From NCBI GenBank assembly GCA_947458875.1, contig CANGZD010000005.1, forward strand, positions 1 to 64,000: 64,000 nt of DNA, in the 5' to 3' direction. Source of the stretch: Sphingobacteriaceae bacterium. GTDB lineage: Bacteria; Bacteroidota; Bacteroidia; Sphingobacteriales; Sphingobacteriaceae. The notes beneath the pieces are model-generated. The model saw only the letters and a program-made list of their open reading frames with translations. It was not told the DNA's origin and searched no databases. Below, one piece after another: positions 26,444-34,900 of this stretch. Both the position numbers and the translations under genes were made by a program. Position 1 is the stretch's first letter; every line of letters begins with the position of its first letter.

Positions 26444-26475
26444 AAAACCCTTCAGATGATTCTGAAGGGTTTTTT
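26444..26475 (+). terminator. terminator of tRNA-Val
   Basis: A perfect 13-bp stem (AAAACCCTTCAGA with TCTGAAGGGTTTT, loop TGAT) runs into T residues directly after the tRNA. Confidence 0.92.
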
Positions 26476-26515
26476 GTTATTTTGAGGTAGGTTAAATTGG
26501 TTTCGGCTTGATTCT

Positions 26516-27796
26516 TTATTTTTTAGTGTAAACTTCTACAATTTGCGACTTAGCTGGATTGAAGTGCAAAAACTTTGTCTTTCCGGTACTGGCATTTTGT
26601 GAAATCGGGATAAAGAAATCAGTTAATGAAGGATTAATATCCCAGTTCGGGTTTTCAAATATATTTCCTCCTTTATTTATCCAAACCCTTTTAGTTAAGG
26701 GCTCTCCGTTGTTGGTGATAAACAAAATATCATCCAACCTGTCAAAATCAAGATCCATGATAAGATAATCTCTAAAATTATTGTTTGGCGCTGTATTCTG
26801 AATCGTTGTAATGTCTTCTAATTGCGTAAAATCACTGTCTTTTGATCTAAACACCTTTTGTGCAAGAACCCCACTCTCCACGAAATAGAAGAAGGTGTTT
26901 TTATTGCCATTTTTTGAGTTTGGAATACCAATTATTTTGAAACAGCCAAAGTCATTGCCGAACGGCCTAACAATTGAACTGTTGGTTTTGGTATAGGAAT
27001 TAGATGTCAGATTGATTTTTTGTATATAGGTTGATGGGGTATTGGCTCTATCAATATAAGGAGCAGAAACAATATCTGTATTACCGTCATTATCCATATC
27101 GGCAATGAAAACACTACCGGTTTGGTTTTGAACATCAACATTCATTTTTTTTGTTAGTGTGTTATTTGCATTGATAAACACTTCCATTTCTTCAGATGTG
27201 AATGATTGAACGACCAGATCTTTATCCCCGTCTTTATCCAGATCGCCAACAGCCGAGTTGTGATAAAACTTCAAAACATTGGTCAAATCGGGCACATTTG
27301 CTTTGCTGAAAGTACCATTACTCTTGCCCCAAAATAAATGGTTCACATAGCCCGGGAACTTTCCATTGATCATCAATGAGGGAGTTTCTTTTCCATGATC
27401 GGCAACAAATAAGTCTTTAATTCCGTCTCCATTTAGATCTTCGTAATAAAACGGACTTTTAGGGAAACCTACTTCCTTGTACTCCCCCAATAAAGTACTA
27501 GTGTTCTCTGTTAATAGTCCGGTATTTACATCAATCTTGAACGATCTGAAATAATCGTATGTGGTGCCAAAAAGCTCCGCAAATGAAGTAATCAAGTGAT
27601 AATTGCTTCCAACTTGTATCACCTTGATGGTTTCAGGATGTACTGATGATACACGCAATGGCGTAGCGTAACTGATGTTCTGCTGTGCAGAGTAGGTGGT
27701 ACTTTTGTTTGCATTCTGTATTTCATCATCAGAATTGCTACTCTTCTTACAACCTAATAAGGAAATACAAATCAATAAAACCGTTGATCTTTTCAT
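26516..27796 (-). CDS. FG-GAP/VCBS-repeat lipoprotein
   Basis: ATG 27796 is preferred over 27829 because it starts a lipoprotein signal peptide (MKRSTVLLICISLLGCKK, Cys16). The 426-residue mature region is a beta-propeller of FG-GAP/VCBS type: calcium-loop-like motifs DLNGDGIKD, DLDKDGDKD, DMDNDGNTD and DLDFDRLDD recur about every 50-70 residues. Such propellers bind ligands or other surface proteins; no catalytic residues are evident. It is divergent from the gene at 27932 and convergent with tRNA-Val. Confidence 0.87.
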   Translation of the reverse strand: MKRSTVLLICISLLGCKKSSNSDDEIQNANKSTTYSAQQNISYATPLRVSSVHPETIKVIQVGSNYHLITSFAELFGTTYDYFRSFKIDVNTGLLTENTSTLLGEYKEVGFPKSPFYYEDLNGDGIKDLFVADHGKETPSLMINGKFPGYVNHLFWGKSNGTFSKANVPDLTNVLKFYHNSAVGDLDKDGDKDLVVQSFTSEEMEVFINANNTLTKKMNVDVQNQTGSVFIADMDNDGNTDIVSAPYIDRANTPSTYIQKINLTSNSYTKTNSSIVRPFGNDFGCFKIIGIPNSKNGNKNTFFYFVESGVLAQKVFRSKDSDFTQLEDITTIQNTAPNNNFRDYLIMDLDFDRLDDILFITNNGEPLTKRVWINKGGNIFENPNWDINPSLTDFFIPISQNASTGKTKFLHFNPAKSQIVEVYTKK

Positions 27797-27931
27797 TTTT
27801 TTGAGATTTTTATCTAGTATAGTTAACAAATTCCTGTTTAGCTAAAACAATTAGGTGAATTAGGATTTCACTTAATTTAATCTGAGAATATAATTCTACA
27901 TCATTAAGTTTGATCACTATTGGGAAGTTAA

Positions 27932-29248
27932 ATGAAAAGAAGCTATCTTTTTTTAGTGCTACTGCTACTCTTAAGCAGCACCTCTTTAGCCGAGGGGAAG
28001 TATATTTCTTGGTTTGATGGTACGGCTAAGCTAAGAAAGAGGATAGACCTTGAACACCGCACTTTACAAGCAGAATACGCTCCCGGTAAGTGGCGGGATA
28101 TCATGCTGGTGCAATTTGATAGTTTGGCAAATAAGCACCTGCCACCTAGAATAAGCGCTCATGCATTTTATTTAAATAATGGGAAATGGAGATTGACGCT
28201 GGCAGGTACTGGGATAGTATTTGATTTTGATGAAACTAAAGGCAGCCTAAATAAAGCAGATAGAACCTTTTTTTCCGGGTATAACTTTGGTGCGAGTGTA
28301 TTTCTTCGGAGGGATACTTTGTACAGTTTTGGTGGTTCCGGATTTTGGAATTACAGTAAGGCTTTGACTTATTTTGACCCATCTTCAGCAGAGTGGGAAA
28401 ATATCAAAGCTCAAAACCTGGGGCCGGCATCTATTTTCAATGGATTCCACGGCTATCATGCTCCATCCGACTTTTTTTATTCCGGAGGTTCTGAGTACCA
28501 CAATTTCCTGAACAATGAACCTACAGCTATAGATCAGCAGTTTTATAAATTTGATTTCAAATCCAAGCGTTGGGAACTCTTAGGAAACATACTTCCTGAG
28601 TTATTTAAAACCAAGAATAGAGAAATTATTTGGTCAGGACGCTATTTTGTTCAATTCAGTGATGATGCTATCTATTTTATTGATCCTGTAGCTAATCAGG
28701 TTTATAAATACCAGAGTGAAAGCCGATTTTTTCAAGTTGCACCCAAAATGTATGTGCATAATGACACCGTTTATGGGTATTGGGATGAGGAAGGCGGGAA
28801 GTTTATTTCGTTTAGTATTTTGGATTTAGTCAAAAAATCCGAGCCAATCGGCAGGTTCTACTCAGCAAACTCCTATTGGGCATATTATCTGCTTAGCGTT
28901 TTTCTATTCGTGTCTGCCGTGCTAATTTTCAACTATTTACGCAAGCGGGATAAAAAACGCAATCTCCACCTGGATGTGCAGGAGCTGAATTTGGTGAAAG
29001 CCCTTTTAGCAGCTGAATCACGGGGTTTGAGTACGGTTGAGGTTAATGATTTGCTGGGCCTTTCTGCTAAGAATTTGGATAACCAGCGCAGGTTGAGATT
29101 GAATATTATTTCCAATATCAATCATAAACTCTACCTGAAGTATCGCGTTGAGCATGCCATCGTCAGAACCTCCTCATCACTAGATAAACGACAAAGTTTG
29201 TATCTTTTCAGCAATGATGTTTTGCAGCTATTAAAAGAGGTATTCTAG
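27932..29248 (+). CDS. membrane-anchored protein: exported beta/kelch-like domain, one helix, cytoplasmic C-terminal domain
   Basis: No family recognised. The 438-residue product has a signal peptide (1-20), an exported domain of about 290 residues with kelch-like words (LYSFGGSGFWNYSKALTYFD, YFVQFSDDAIYFIDP), one transmembrane helix (about 316-337) and a basic stop-transfer RKRDKKRN. The last 95 residues are cytoplasmic and helical, with a helix-turn-helix-like LSTVEVNDLLGLSAKNLDNQ, then RRLRLNIISNIN and two late strands. The layout suggests one-component signalling from envelope to DNA, as in ToxR-like proteins, but this is inference. A 12-bp inverted repeat follows the stop. Confidence 0.82.
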   Translation: MKRSYLFLVLLLLLSSTSLAEGKYISWFDGTAKLRKRIDLEHRTLQAEYAPGKWRDIMLVQFDSLANKHLPPRISAHAFYLNNGKWRLTLAGTGIVFDFDETKGSLNKADRTFFSGYNFGASVFLRRDTLYSFGGSGFWNYSKALTYFDPSSAEWENIKAQNLGPASIFNGFHGYHAPSDFFYSGGSEYHNFLNNEPTAIDQQFYKFDFKSKRWELLGNILPELFKTKNREIIWSGRYFVQFSDDAIYFIDPVANQVYKYQSESRFFQVAPKMYVHNDTVYGYWDEEGGKFISFSILDLVKKSEPIGRFYSANSYWAYYLLSVFLFVSAVLIFNYLRKRDKKRNLHLDVQELNLVKALLAAESRGLSTVEVNDLLGLSAKNLDNQRRLRLNIISNINHKLYLKYRVEHAIVRTSSSLDKRQSLYLFSNDVLQLLKEVF

Positions 29249-29256
29249 TAGTTCTT

Positions 29257-29292
29257 AAAATATGTGAATCACCTACTTCACATATTTTTTTT
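29257..29292 (+). terminator. terminator after the 27932 gene
   Basis: AAAATATGTGAA and TTCACATATTTT form a perfect 12-bp stem with an 8-base loop and a T run. The half-site ATATGTGAA/TTCACATAT reappears at 31874-31900, so the sequence may also be an operator. Confidence 0.75.
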
Positions 29293-29445
29293 AAAAAAGC
29301 GATCTGTTTCTATTTAATCTTGGACGATTTTAGTTCTTTCAAAATCGATCATTTAATTCAAATTAATTTTTATTACAATGGAGTCCAGCTACCATTTCAA
29401 AAACGGGGCGTGACTGAAAAGCCATATGAGTAGGTAAAAAGCATT

Positions 29446-30369
29446 ATGTCAGAAACTAATAATAACAATTCAAAAGGGGGCTTGATAATAGCCGTTGTCA
29501 TTACCATTGCCGTAATATATTACTTTTTAAAGTTTTTAGGCGTCATTTTAGGCTATACACTTATTTTGGCAAGTATTGTATATTTTCTATATACTGTTTT
29601 CAAGAAGAAAAAAACGGGTACAATCTATAATATTTTAAAATTTAGTGAGGAAACGTATGACAAGAAACTCCTGCAAACTAATACCTTGATTTTATTGGTT
29701 TCGGGTCTTTTACTTATGGGTCTAGGTAAATGGCTAAATGTGTCTTATTGTGAATGTAAAGAAATTGTAACTCGGGGTGAGGTTAAATCTGCATTAGGTT
29801 ATAAAGAATATGACAGTTTGTTTCCTGATCAGGAGTTTAGTGCCTCTGATTATGAAGAATGCATAAAAATTTATCAAAGTGATTTACGAAAAGGTACAGG
29901 TTTGGATCGAGGGGTATATGGTACCCCGATTGGTTATTTTGATTATAAGTGTAATAATCAGATTAGTATCATATCTTCTATGGGGGTCCTGTATGGAAAC
30001 ATGAAATATAAGTTTGGCTGGGGTAGAGAAGAAGAGCTGGCTGAATTAGACAAGATGGAATCAGAAATGTTCGCTAGTATTCCTAAAGCGCCCACTCAGC
30101 CAGCTAAGGATTCGTCTGTTGTTACAGACACCCTGGCCCAAGCCCAGGAGACAGTGGCTGCTCCTGCGGAGGTAATTACTAAATATCAAATTAATGATCC
30201 TGACGGTTATACTAATTTAAGAGATAGCCCTGGAGGGAAGATTATAAAAAAAGTATATGAGGGTGAAAAATTTGAATTATTAGAGAAAGGGGCTGCTTAC
30301 TCAAAAGTTAAGTTGAGTGATGGAACTGTTGGGTTCATGTACAATAACCGAATCATTATTTCAAATTAA
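29446..30369 (+). CDS. membrane protein with C-terminal bacterial SH3-like domain
   Basis: The 307-residue product has a hydrophobic N-terminus with two adjacent helices (about 13-48), a third helix (about 80-95, ILLVSGLLLMGLGKWL), a soluble Cys-containing region (CECKEIV, about 102-108; two later Cys), a Pro/Ala-rich linker (about 210-245) and an SH3-like domain (about 248-305: YTNLRDSPGGKIIKKVYEGE, KVKLSDGTVGFMYNNRI). SH3b domains often bind peptidoglycan or peptides. Its function is unknown. It stands alone and ends before a strong terminator. Confidence 0.83.
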   Translation: MSETNNNNSKGGLIIAVVITIAVIYYFLKFLGVILGYTLILASIVYFLYTVFKKKKTGTIYNILKFSEETYDKKLLQTNTLILLVSGLLLMGLGKWLNVSYCECKEIVTRGEVKSALGYKEYDSLFPDQEFSASDYEECIKIYQSDLRKGTGLDRGVYGTPIGYFDYKCNNQISIISSMGVLYGNMKYKFGWGREEELAELDKMESEMFASIPKAPTQPAKDSSVVTDTLAQAQETVAAPAEVITKYQINDPDGYTNLRDSPGGKIIKKVYEGEKFELLEKGAAYSKVKLSDGTVGFMYNNRIIISN

Positions 30370-30439
30370 TTAGATTTTGTCTTTGATCAGAAATAGCTTG
30401 AGGGGTCTCAGCTATAACTGACAAACAAATAAACCACTT

Positions 30440-30468
30440 AAAAGCACTTGCAATATGCAAGTGCTTTT
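30440..30468 (+). terminator. terminator after the SH3-like gene
   Basis: A perfect 13-bp stem (AAAAGCACTTGCA with TGCAAGTGCTTTT, loop ATA). It is symmetric enough to stop transcription from the minus-strand array as well. Confidence 0.85.
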
Positions 30469-30469
30469 G

Positions 30470-30853
30470 TTATTTACATAGATTTCTATGTGTTATTTGA
30501 TTCAACTGAAGGTTTTTTGTTTGTAACCTTTTTTCCTGAGCTTTTTTTGGCGTCTTTTCAGTTATTTTAGCCTGCTGCGCTGCTCCAAGCAGCTGGCCCG
30601 GGCTTAATCCTCTGGCTCCTATGCCGTAGGGAAGCATTTCTATGTTGCAGGGCGATAACTCTATACTGCAGGTTACCATTTCCATGTTGCAGGGTGCTAA
30701 CTCTATACTGCAGGTTGCCATTTCCATATTATAGGACGATAACTCTTTACTGCAGGTTATCATTACCATGTTGCAGGGCGATAGTTCCATGTTGCAGGTT
30801 GCCATTACCGTGTTGCAGGGTGACAGCTCCATGTTGTAGGTTGCCATTACCAA
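30470..30853 (-). other. open frame across the 21-bp array, Cys-heptad peptide; coding status uncertain
   Basis: The minus-strand frame is open over the array and translates into ten or more heptads with the pattern [MIT][EV][LM][SAV][PTS][CY][NS] (for example MELSPCN, TVMATCN, IELAPCN), so Cys falls every seventh residue. A basic tail of about 50 residues follows. The apparent start at 30853 is TTG; the first ATG is at 30847. No ribosome-binding signal or promoter is apparent and an in-frame stop lies at 30880. It follows the 241-residue gene by about 50 bases on the same strand. It may be a small repeat protein or only a by-product of a 21-bp repeat that happens to lack stops. Confidence 0.35.
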
Positions 30854-30872
30854 GTTGCAGGGCGATAGTTTT
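30621..30872. repeat. tandem array of twelve 21-bp units
   Basis: Twelve consecutive units of exactly 21 bp fill 252 bp without gaps. Most units begin with a version of ATGTTGCAGG or ATACTGCAGG. Two flavours alternate: one continues with GCGATAACTC-like sequence, the other with TTGCCATTACC-like sequence, giving a 42-bp higher period. Units are diverged (the 30621 and 30726 units most), so the array is old or under relaxed selection. It starts 33 bases beyond the stop of the 241-residue gene. There are no spacers, which excludes CRISPR. Confidence 0.92.
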
Positions 30873-30904
30873 ATACTTTACCTCAGCTTTTCCATATTTT
30901 CTAC

Positions 30905-31630
30905 CTACTTGGGTGTGAAACGGATACTCCTAATTTGTTTATATTCATTGCTCTCACTACCAAAAATCGATTTTACATAAGCCTTCATCATGGTCAGGGT
31001 ATTGGCCAGACCGTCGGGTAGGTCGTAAAAGGCATGATCACGAGCTAAACGGGCATTATGTAAGTCTGTTTCGGCTTGTAAAATGGCGAAGTTCTTCACT
31101 TTCAGTAGCTCGATATGGGCCTGCAGTCCGCTAAGTTTCAAATCAGCTTCATTAGGCTGATAGGCGGGCAAGGTGGCCACCAAGCCTACCAGGCCTTTGA
31201 GGTGTTCTACGAGGTTATCGTAGCTGGTTTGCGCTGAAGAGATGACTTGGGGCGGAGGTAGGGTTGGATCGGGCGGACTTTGTGGTTTGGATGCCCGCTG
31301 TCCTTGTATTTTTCGGTTAAAGGATTTGGCGGTTTCGAGGGTTTGTTGATCGGCTCCGGCAGCGATCATGGCGCTCAGGATTCGGGTGGATAGAGACCTT
31401 AGTGTGCTGAAGGCAAGTGTGCGTTTATCGACGGCCACCGCTTTGGCTACAAACTTTGCCTTCCAGTCGTCGAGCAGCGTTTGTGCTGCGGCAAATTGCA
31501 GATCGAGGTTGGCGGTGCTGAGTGCGCTATTGCCGGGATTATAAGCGGCGCCATAGCCTTTACAATAGCTAATGCCCTGTTGAAAGGCGGCCAGGTTTTT
31601 GGTGTTTCCGGTTTCTGATTGTGATGCCAT
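30905..31630 (-). CDS. all-helical protein of unknown function beside the 21-bp array
   Basis: The 241-residue product has no signal peptide or membrane helix. It looks like two helical bundles (about 35-112 and 128-230) joined by a Pro-rich linker (KPQSPPDPTLPPPQ, about 115-128). The first bundle ends AKSFNRKIQGQRASK, and the protein ends SNEYKQIRSIRF followed by TPK. Ala and Leu are abundant. I did not recognise a family. The Cys-heptad array lies directly downstream on the same strand, and the large NHL-repeat gene is divergent on the other side. Confidence 0.78.
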   Translation of the reverse strand: MASQSETGNTKNLAAFQQGISYCKGYGAAYNPGNSALSTANLDLQFAAAQTLLDDWKAKFVAKAVAVDKRTLAFSTLRSLSTRILSAMIAAGADQQTLETAKSFNRKIQGQRASKPQSPPDPTLPPPQVISSAQTSYDNLVEHLKGLVGLVATLPAYQPNEADLKLSGLQAHIELLKVKNFAILQAETDLHNARLARDHAFYDLPDGLANTLTMMKAYVKSIFGSESNEYKQIRSIRFTPK

Positions 31631-31956
31631 TGTGTTTTGTTATTTAGGGTTAAACGATTTTGTTAATTGCTTAAATAACTGATAGATGGCGGCTTTATTG
31701 TATGTGTGAACACTGGTTAGGGCTGAATGTGGGGAGATGGGTGTGCTGCGCTATTTTTGGTACAAAAACTTGCTATTGTGGACACGAAGGGCTGCGTGTG
31801 CTTCCTCATGGTTTTCAAATCCAAATCATTGTAGATTAGGATGCAAAACAGCCGACATTTTGAAAGTTTCCTAATATGTGAATTCACGTAATTCACATAT
31901 ATGAATTATAATTCCTGGTTATAATTTATCAATTTAGACCTTGATACAATCAGAAA
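31631..31956. other. divergent intergenic region of 326 bases
   Basis: No gene seen. It holds a possible plus-strand -7 box TATTTTTG at 31752-31759 and the palindromic cluster at 31874-31900 upstream of the NHL-repeat gene. It must contain the start signals of both the 241-residue gene and the NHL-repeat gene. Confidence 0.6.
31874..31900. promoter_or_regulatory. palindromic operator-like cluster upstream of the NHL-repeat gene
   Basis: ATATGTGAAT and ATTCACATAT form a perfect 10-bp inverted repeat around 7 bases. Inside it is the perfect palindrome GTGAATTCAC, and ATTCAC occurs twice in the same direction. It lies 57 bases upstream of the ATG and has no T tract on the plus strand, so a protein-binding site is more likely than a terminator. 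Confidence 0.5.
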
Positions 31957-34900
31957 ATGAATAAAAGAATAACACACTACCTCAATATAACCATTATTGC
32001 CGCCGTCTTGTCTGTTTTGCTGAGTTCCTATACCCGGGGTTCAACAAACCACATGATGGTAGATAGGAAAAGTTCCACCAAACTGGAATTTTTTAAAACG
32101 GATTTACGTTCATTTTATTCAAAAAACGATTTTATAGCGAATAACAAATCTCCTTTCCCTCAAGCAAAAGCGCCTAAGTATTTAAAATCAGGCAGCCAAG
32201 TTAACTCAGCTTTCTTTTACAATACGCCGATTTTAAGGAGCAGCGGAACCTGCGGAGTTGCTAAATTGACGATTAGTGGCATCAATTTAGAGCAAATCAA
32301 CAGTATTGTCTGGAAAAATGGCACCACAACCGTGGGTACTATTGCTACCACAGGAGAGACGATTGCCGGAGGCAATGGCCGCTCGAGTGGTGCCAATCAA
32401 TTCAATAATCCAAGCAGTATTGCGGCTGATGCAGCCGGTAATATTTACATTGTTGATAGAAATAATCACCGAGTTCAAAGGTGGACACTTGGTACCAGCT
32501 TTGGCGTAACCGTAGCCGGAGGTAATGGTGCGGGGAGTAATGCCAATCAATTAAACAGTCCATCCTATATTTTCATTGACGCAGCTGGTAATCTTTTTAT
32601 TTCGGATACCAATAATCACCGTGTGCAAAGGTGGGCTCCTGGTGCAAGTTCTGGTACGACCGTAGCTGGAGGTAATGGCGCTGGCTCCGGCACCAATCAG
32701 CTAAACGGTCCTTCTGGGATTAGTTTTGATACTTCCGGCAACCTTTACATTGTAGATGCCAATAATCACCGAGTGCAAAGGTGGGCTCCTGCTGCAAGTT
32801 CTGGCACTACCGTAGCGGGGGGTAATGGTATAGGTTTAGCCTTAAACCAATTAAATTCACCATCTGATGTTTTTTTGAGAGGTAATAACTTCTTCGTAAC
32901 AGACTTAGGTAACCATCGGGTACTGCGCTACACTATAGGTAGTACCACTGGGGTATTGGTTGCCGGTGGAAATGGAGCGGGCAGCGATGCTCAGCAATTG
33001 AATTCTCCAAGAGGTCTTTCTGTAGATAATGCCAATAATGTTTTCGTTGCAGATGCCAATAATAATCGTATTCAGCGTTGGGCAGCAGGGGCTACAGCAG
33101 GCACTACAGTAGCAGGAGATAATGGGACTGGTATTGGGAACAATCAATTAAATTTTCCAAATGATGTGATACTGAACGCAAGCAATCAAATCTTGATTGT
33201 TGATACTAACAATAGCCGAGTACAGCGGTGGGGCGGCTTAGATGCCGATCAGCTCAGTTTTGAGGCCATTAATTCAGGAAGTTATACCGCCGAAATCACC
33301 TATAATGATTTTACAAAGGGAAACAGTAATTCATTAAATGTTACGGTTAATGCCAAGCCGGTTGTTCCGGCAATTGTGGGCTTGAGTAATTTGTATGTGG
33401 GACAATCGTTGAGGTTAACCAATGCCGCAACGGGTGGTACCTGGGCCAGTTCGAATACCCAGGTGGCCAGCATTTCGAGTACCGGTACCCTCATAGCGCT
33501 CAAAGCAGGGTATACCACAGTATCATATACCGTTACGGGTGCCAGTTCTTGTTCCACAAGCATCACTGCAAATATTCTGATATATGACATCCCGAAATTA
33601 AATAGCTCCAGTAATTGCGACACCGCTACTTTGAGTTTGGAGGGTCTTGTAGCCGAACAGGTACAATCTGTGGAATGGTTCAAAGATGGAAGCTCGGTTT
33701 CATCGGTAGCAGCAACTGGCACCACCATTGCTGGCGGGAATACTACTCAAAACATCCCCCCTAATGATGTTTATAATCCAAGAGGGGTTTTTGTAGATGC
33801 TGATGGTAATATCTATGTAAGTGATTCTGATAATGCGAGGATTCAAAAATGGGCGCCCGGTGCAAGCAATGCGGTAACGGTTGCCGGGGGTAATGGTGTG
33901 GGGAGTGCAGCCAACCAGTTTTCTACCATCAATGATGTATTTGTGGATCCAAGCGGTAATATTTATGTGTCGGATGCCGGGAATGGACGTGTGCAGCGCT
34001 GGGCCCCAGGTGCAAGCTCAGGTACGACGGTCGCAGGAGGAAACAATGCTCAGGTTTCGGATATAGAGGTGGGCAGTCCGGTAGGTACTTTTGTTGATAA
34101 AAATGGGAATGTATACGTTTCTGATGCATTCACCCATCGAGTGATGCGCTGGGCCCCTGGAGCTACTTCGGGGGTGGTAGTTGCAGGGGGCAATGGTGCT
34201 GGGAGCGCTACCAATCAGTTGAACTCCCCTGGAGCAATCTTCATTGATGGTCAAAATAATCTCTATGTCGCCGACCGGCAAAATTATAGAATTATGAAAT
34301 GGGCTTCAGGTGCTTCAAGTGGAACTAGGGTAGCTGGAGGTAATGGAGCTGGAAGTACTGCAGATCGGTTCTTGTCGGTGACGTCTATTTTTGTTGATGC
34401 ATCTGAAAACATATACATCACTGATAATTTGGCAAATGGTCGAGTGATTAAATGGCCTTCCGGAGCCTCAAGTGGTGTAATTGTTGCCGGAGGAAATGGT
34501 ATTGGTACGCAGACCAATCAATTATATGGTTCATCGGGCGTATATGTTGATAATTCCGGTAATGTAATTGTAAGTGATTATAATGGAAGAGTATTGCGCT
34601 GGGCACCCGGAGCCACTGCCGGGGTATTAATTGCTGGCGGGAATGGGACTGGAAGTGGTGCTAATCAACTTGGGGGTCAAAGTTCGATTTGGTTAGATGC
34701 CAGCGGTAATCTTTTTATATCTGATTTAGTTAACCACCGTGTTCAAAGATGGTCGGTAGGGGCTACCTCAGGAGTCACTGTTGCCGGTGGTAATGGTTCC
34801 GGTTCGGCTGGAAATCAATTTAACAATCCTCAAGGTATTTATGTGGACGTAAATGGAAATATTTTTGTAGCCGACAACAATAATAATCGGGTGCAACGTT

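Noticed and set aside
30621-30872. CRISPR array
   Set aside because: Units of 21 bp are contiguous with no unique spacers, units are diverged, and no cas gene is in the window.
30694-30918. Plus-strand 74-residue frame (LYCRLPFP-type heptads) as a gene
   Set aside because: It is the mirror of the array and has no ribosome-binding or promoter signal; it also runs into the 3' end of the 241-residue gene on the opposite strand.
33300-33728. 142-residue minus-strand frame
   Set aside because: It lies wholly inside the NHL gene opposite the Ig-like domain; protein composition is that of an antisense shadow.
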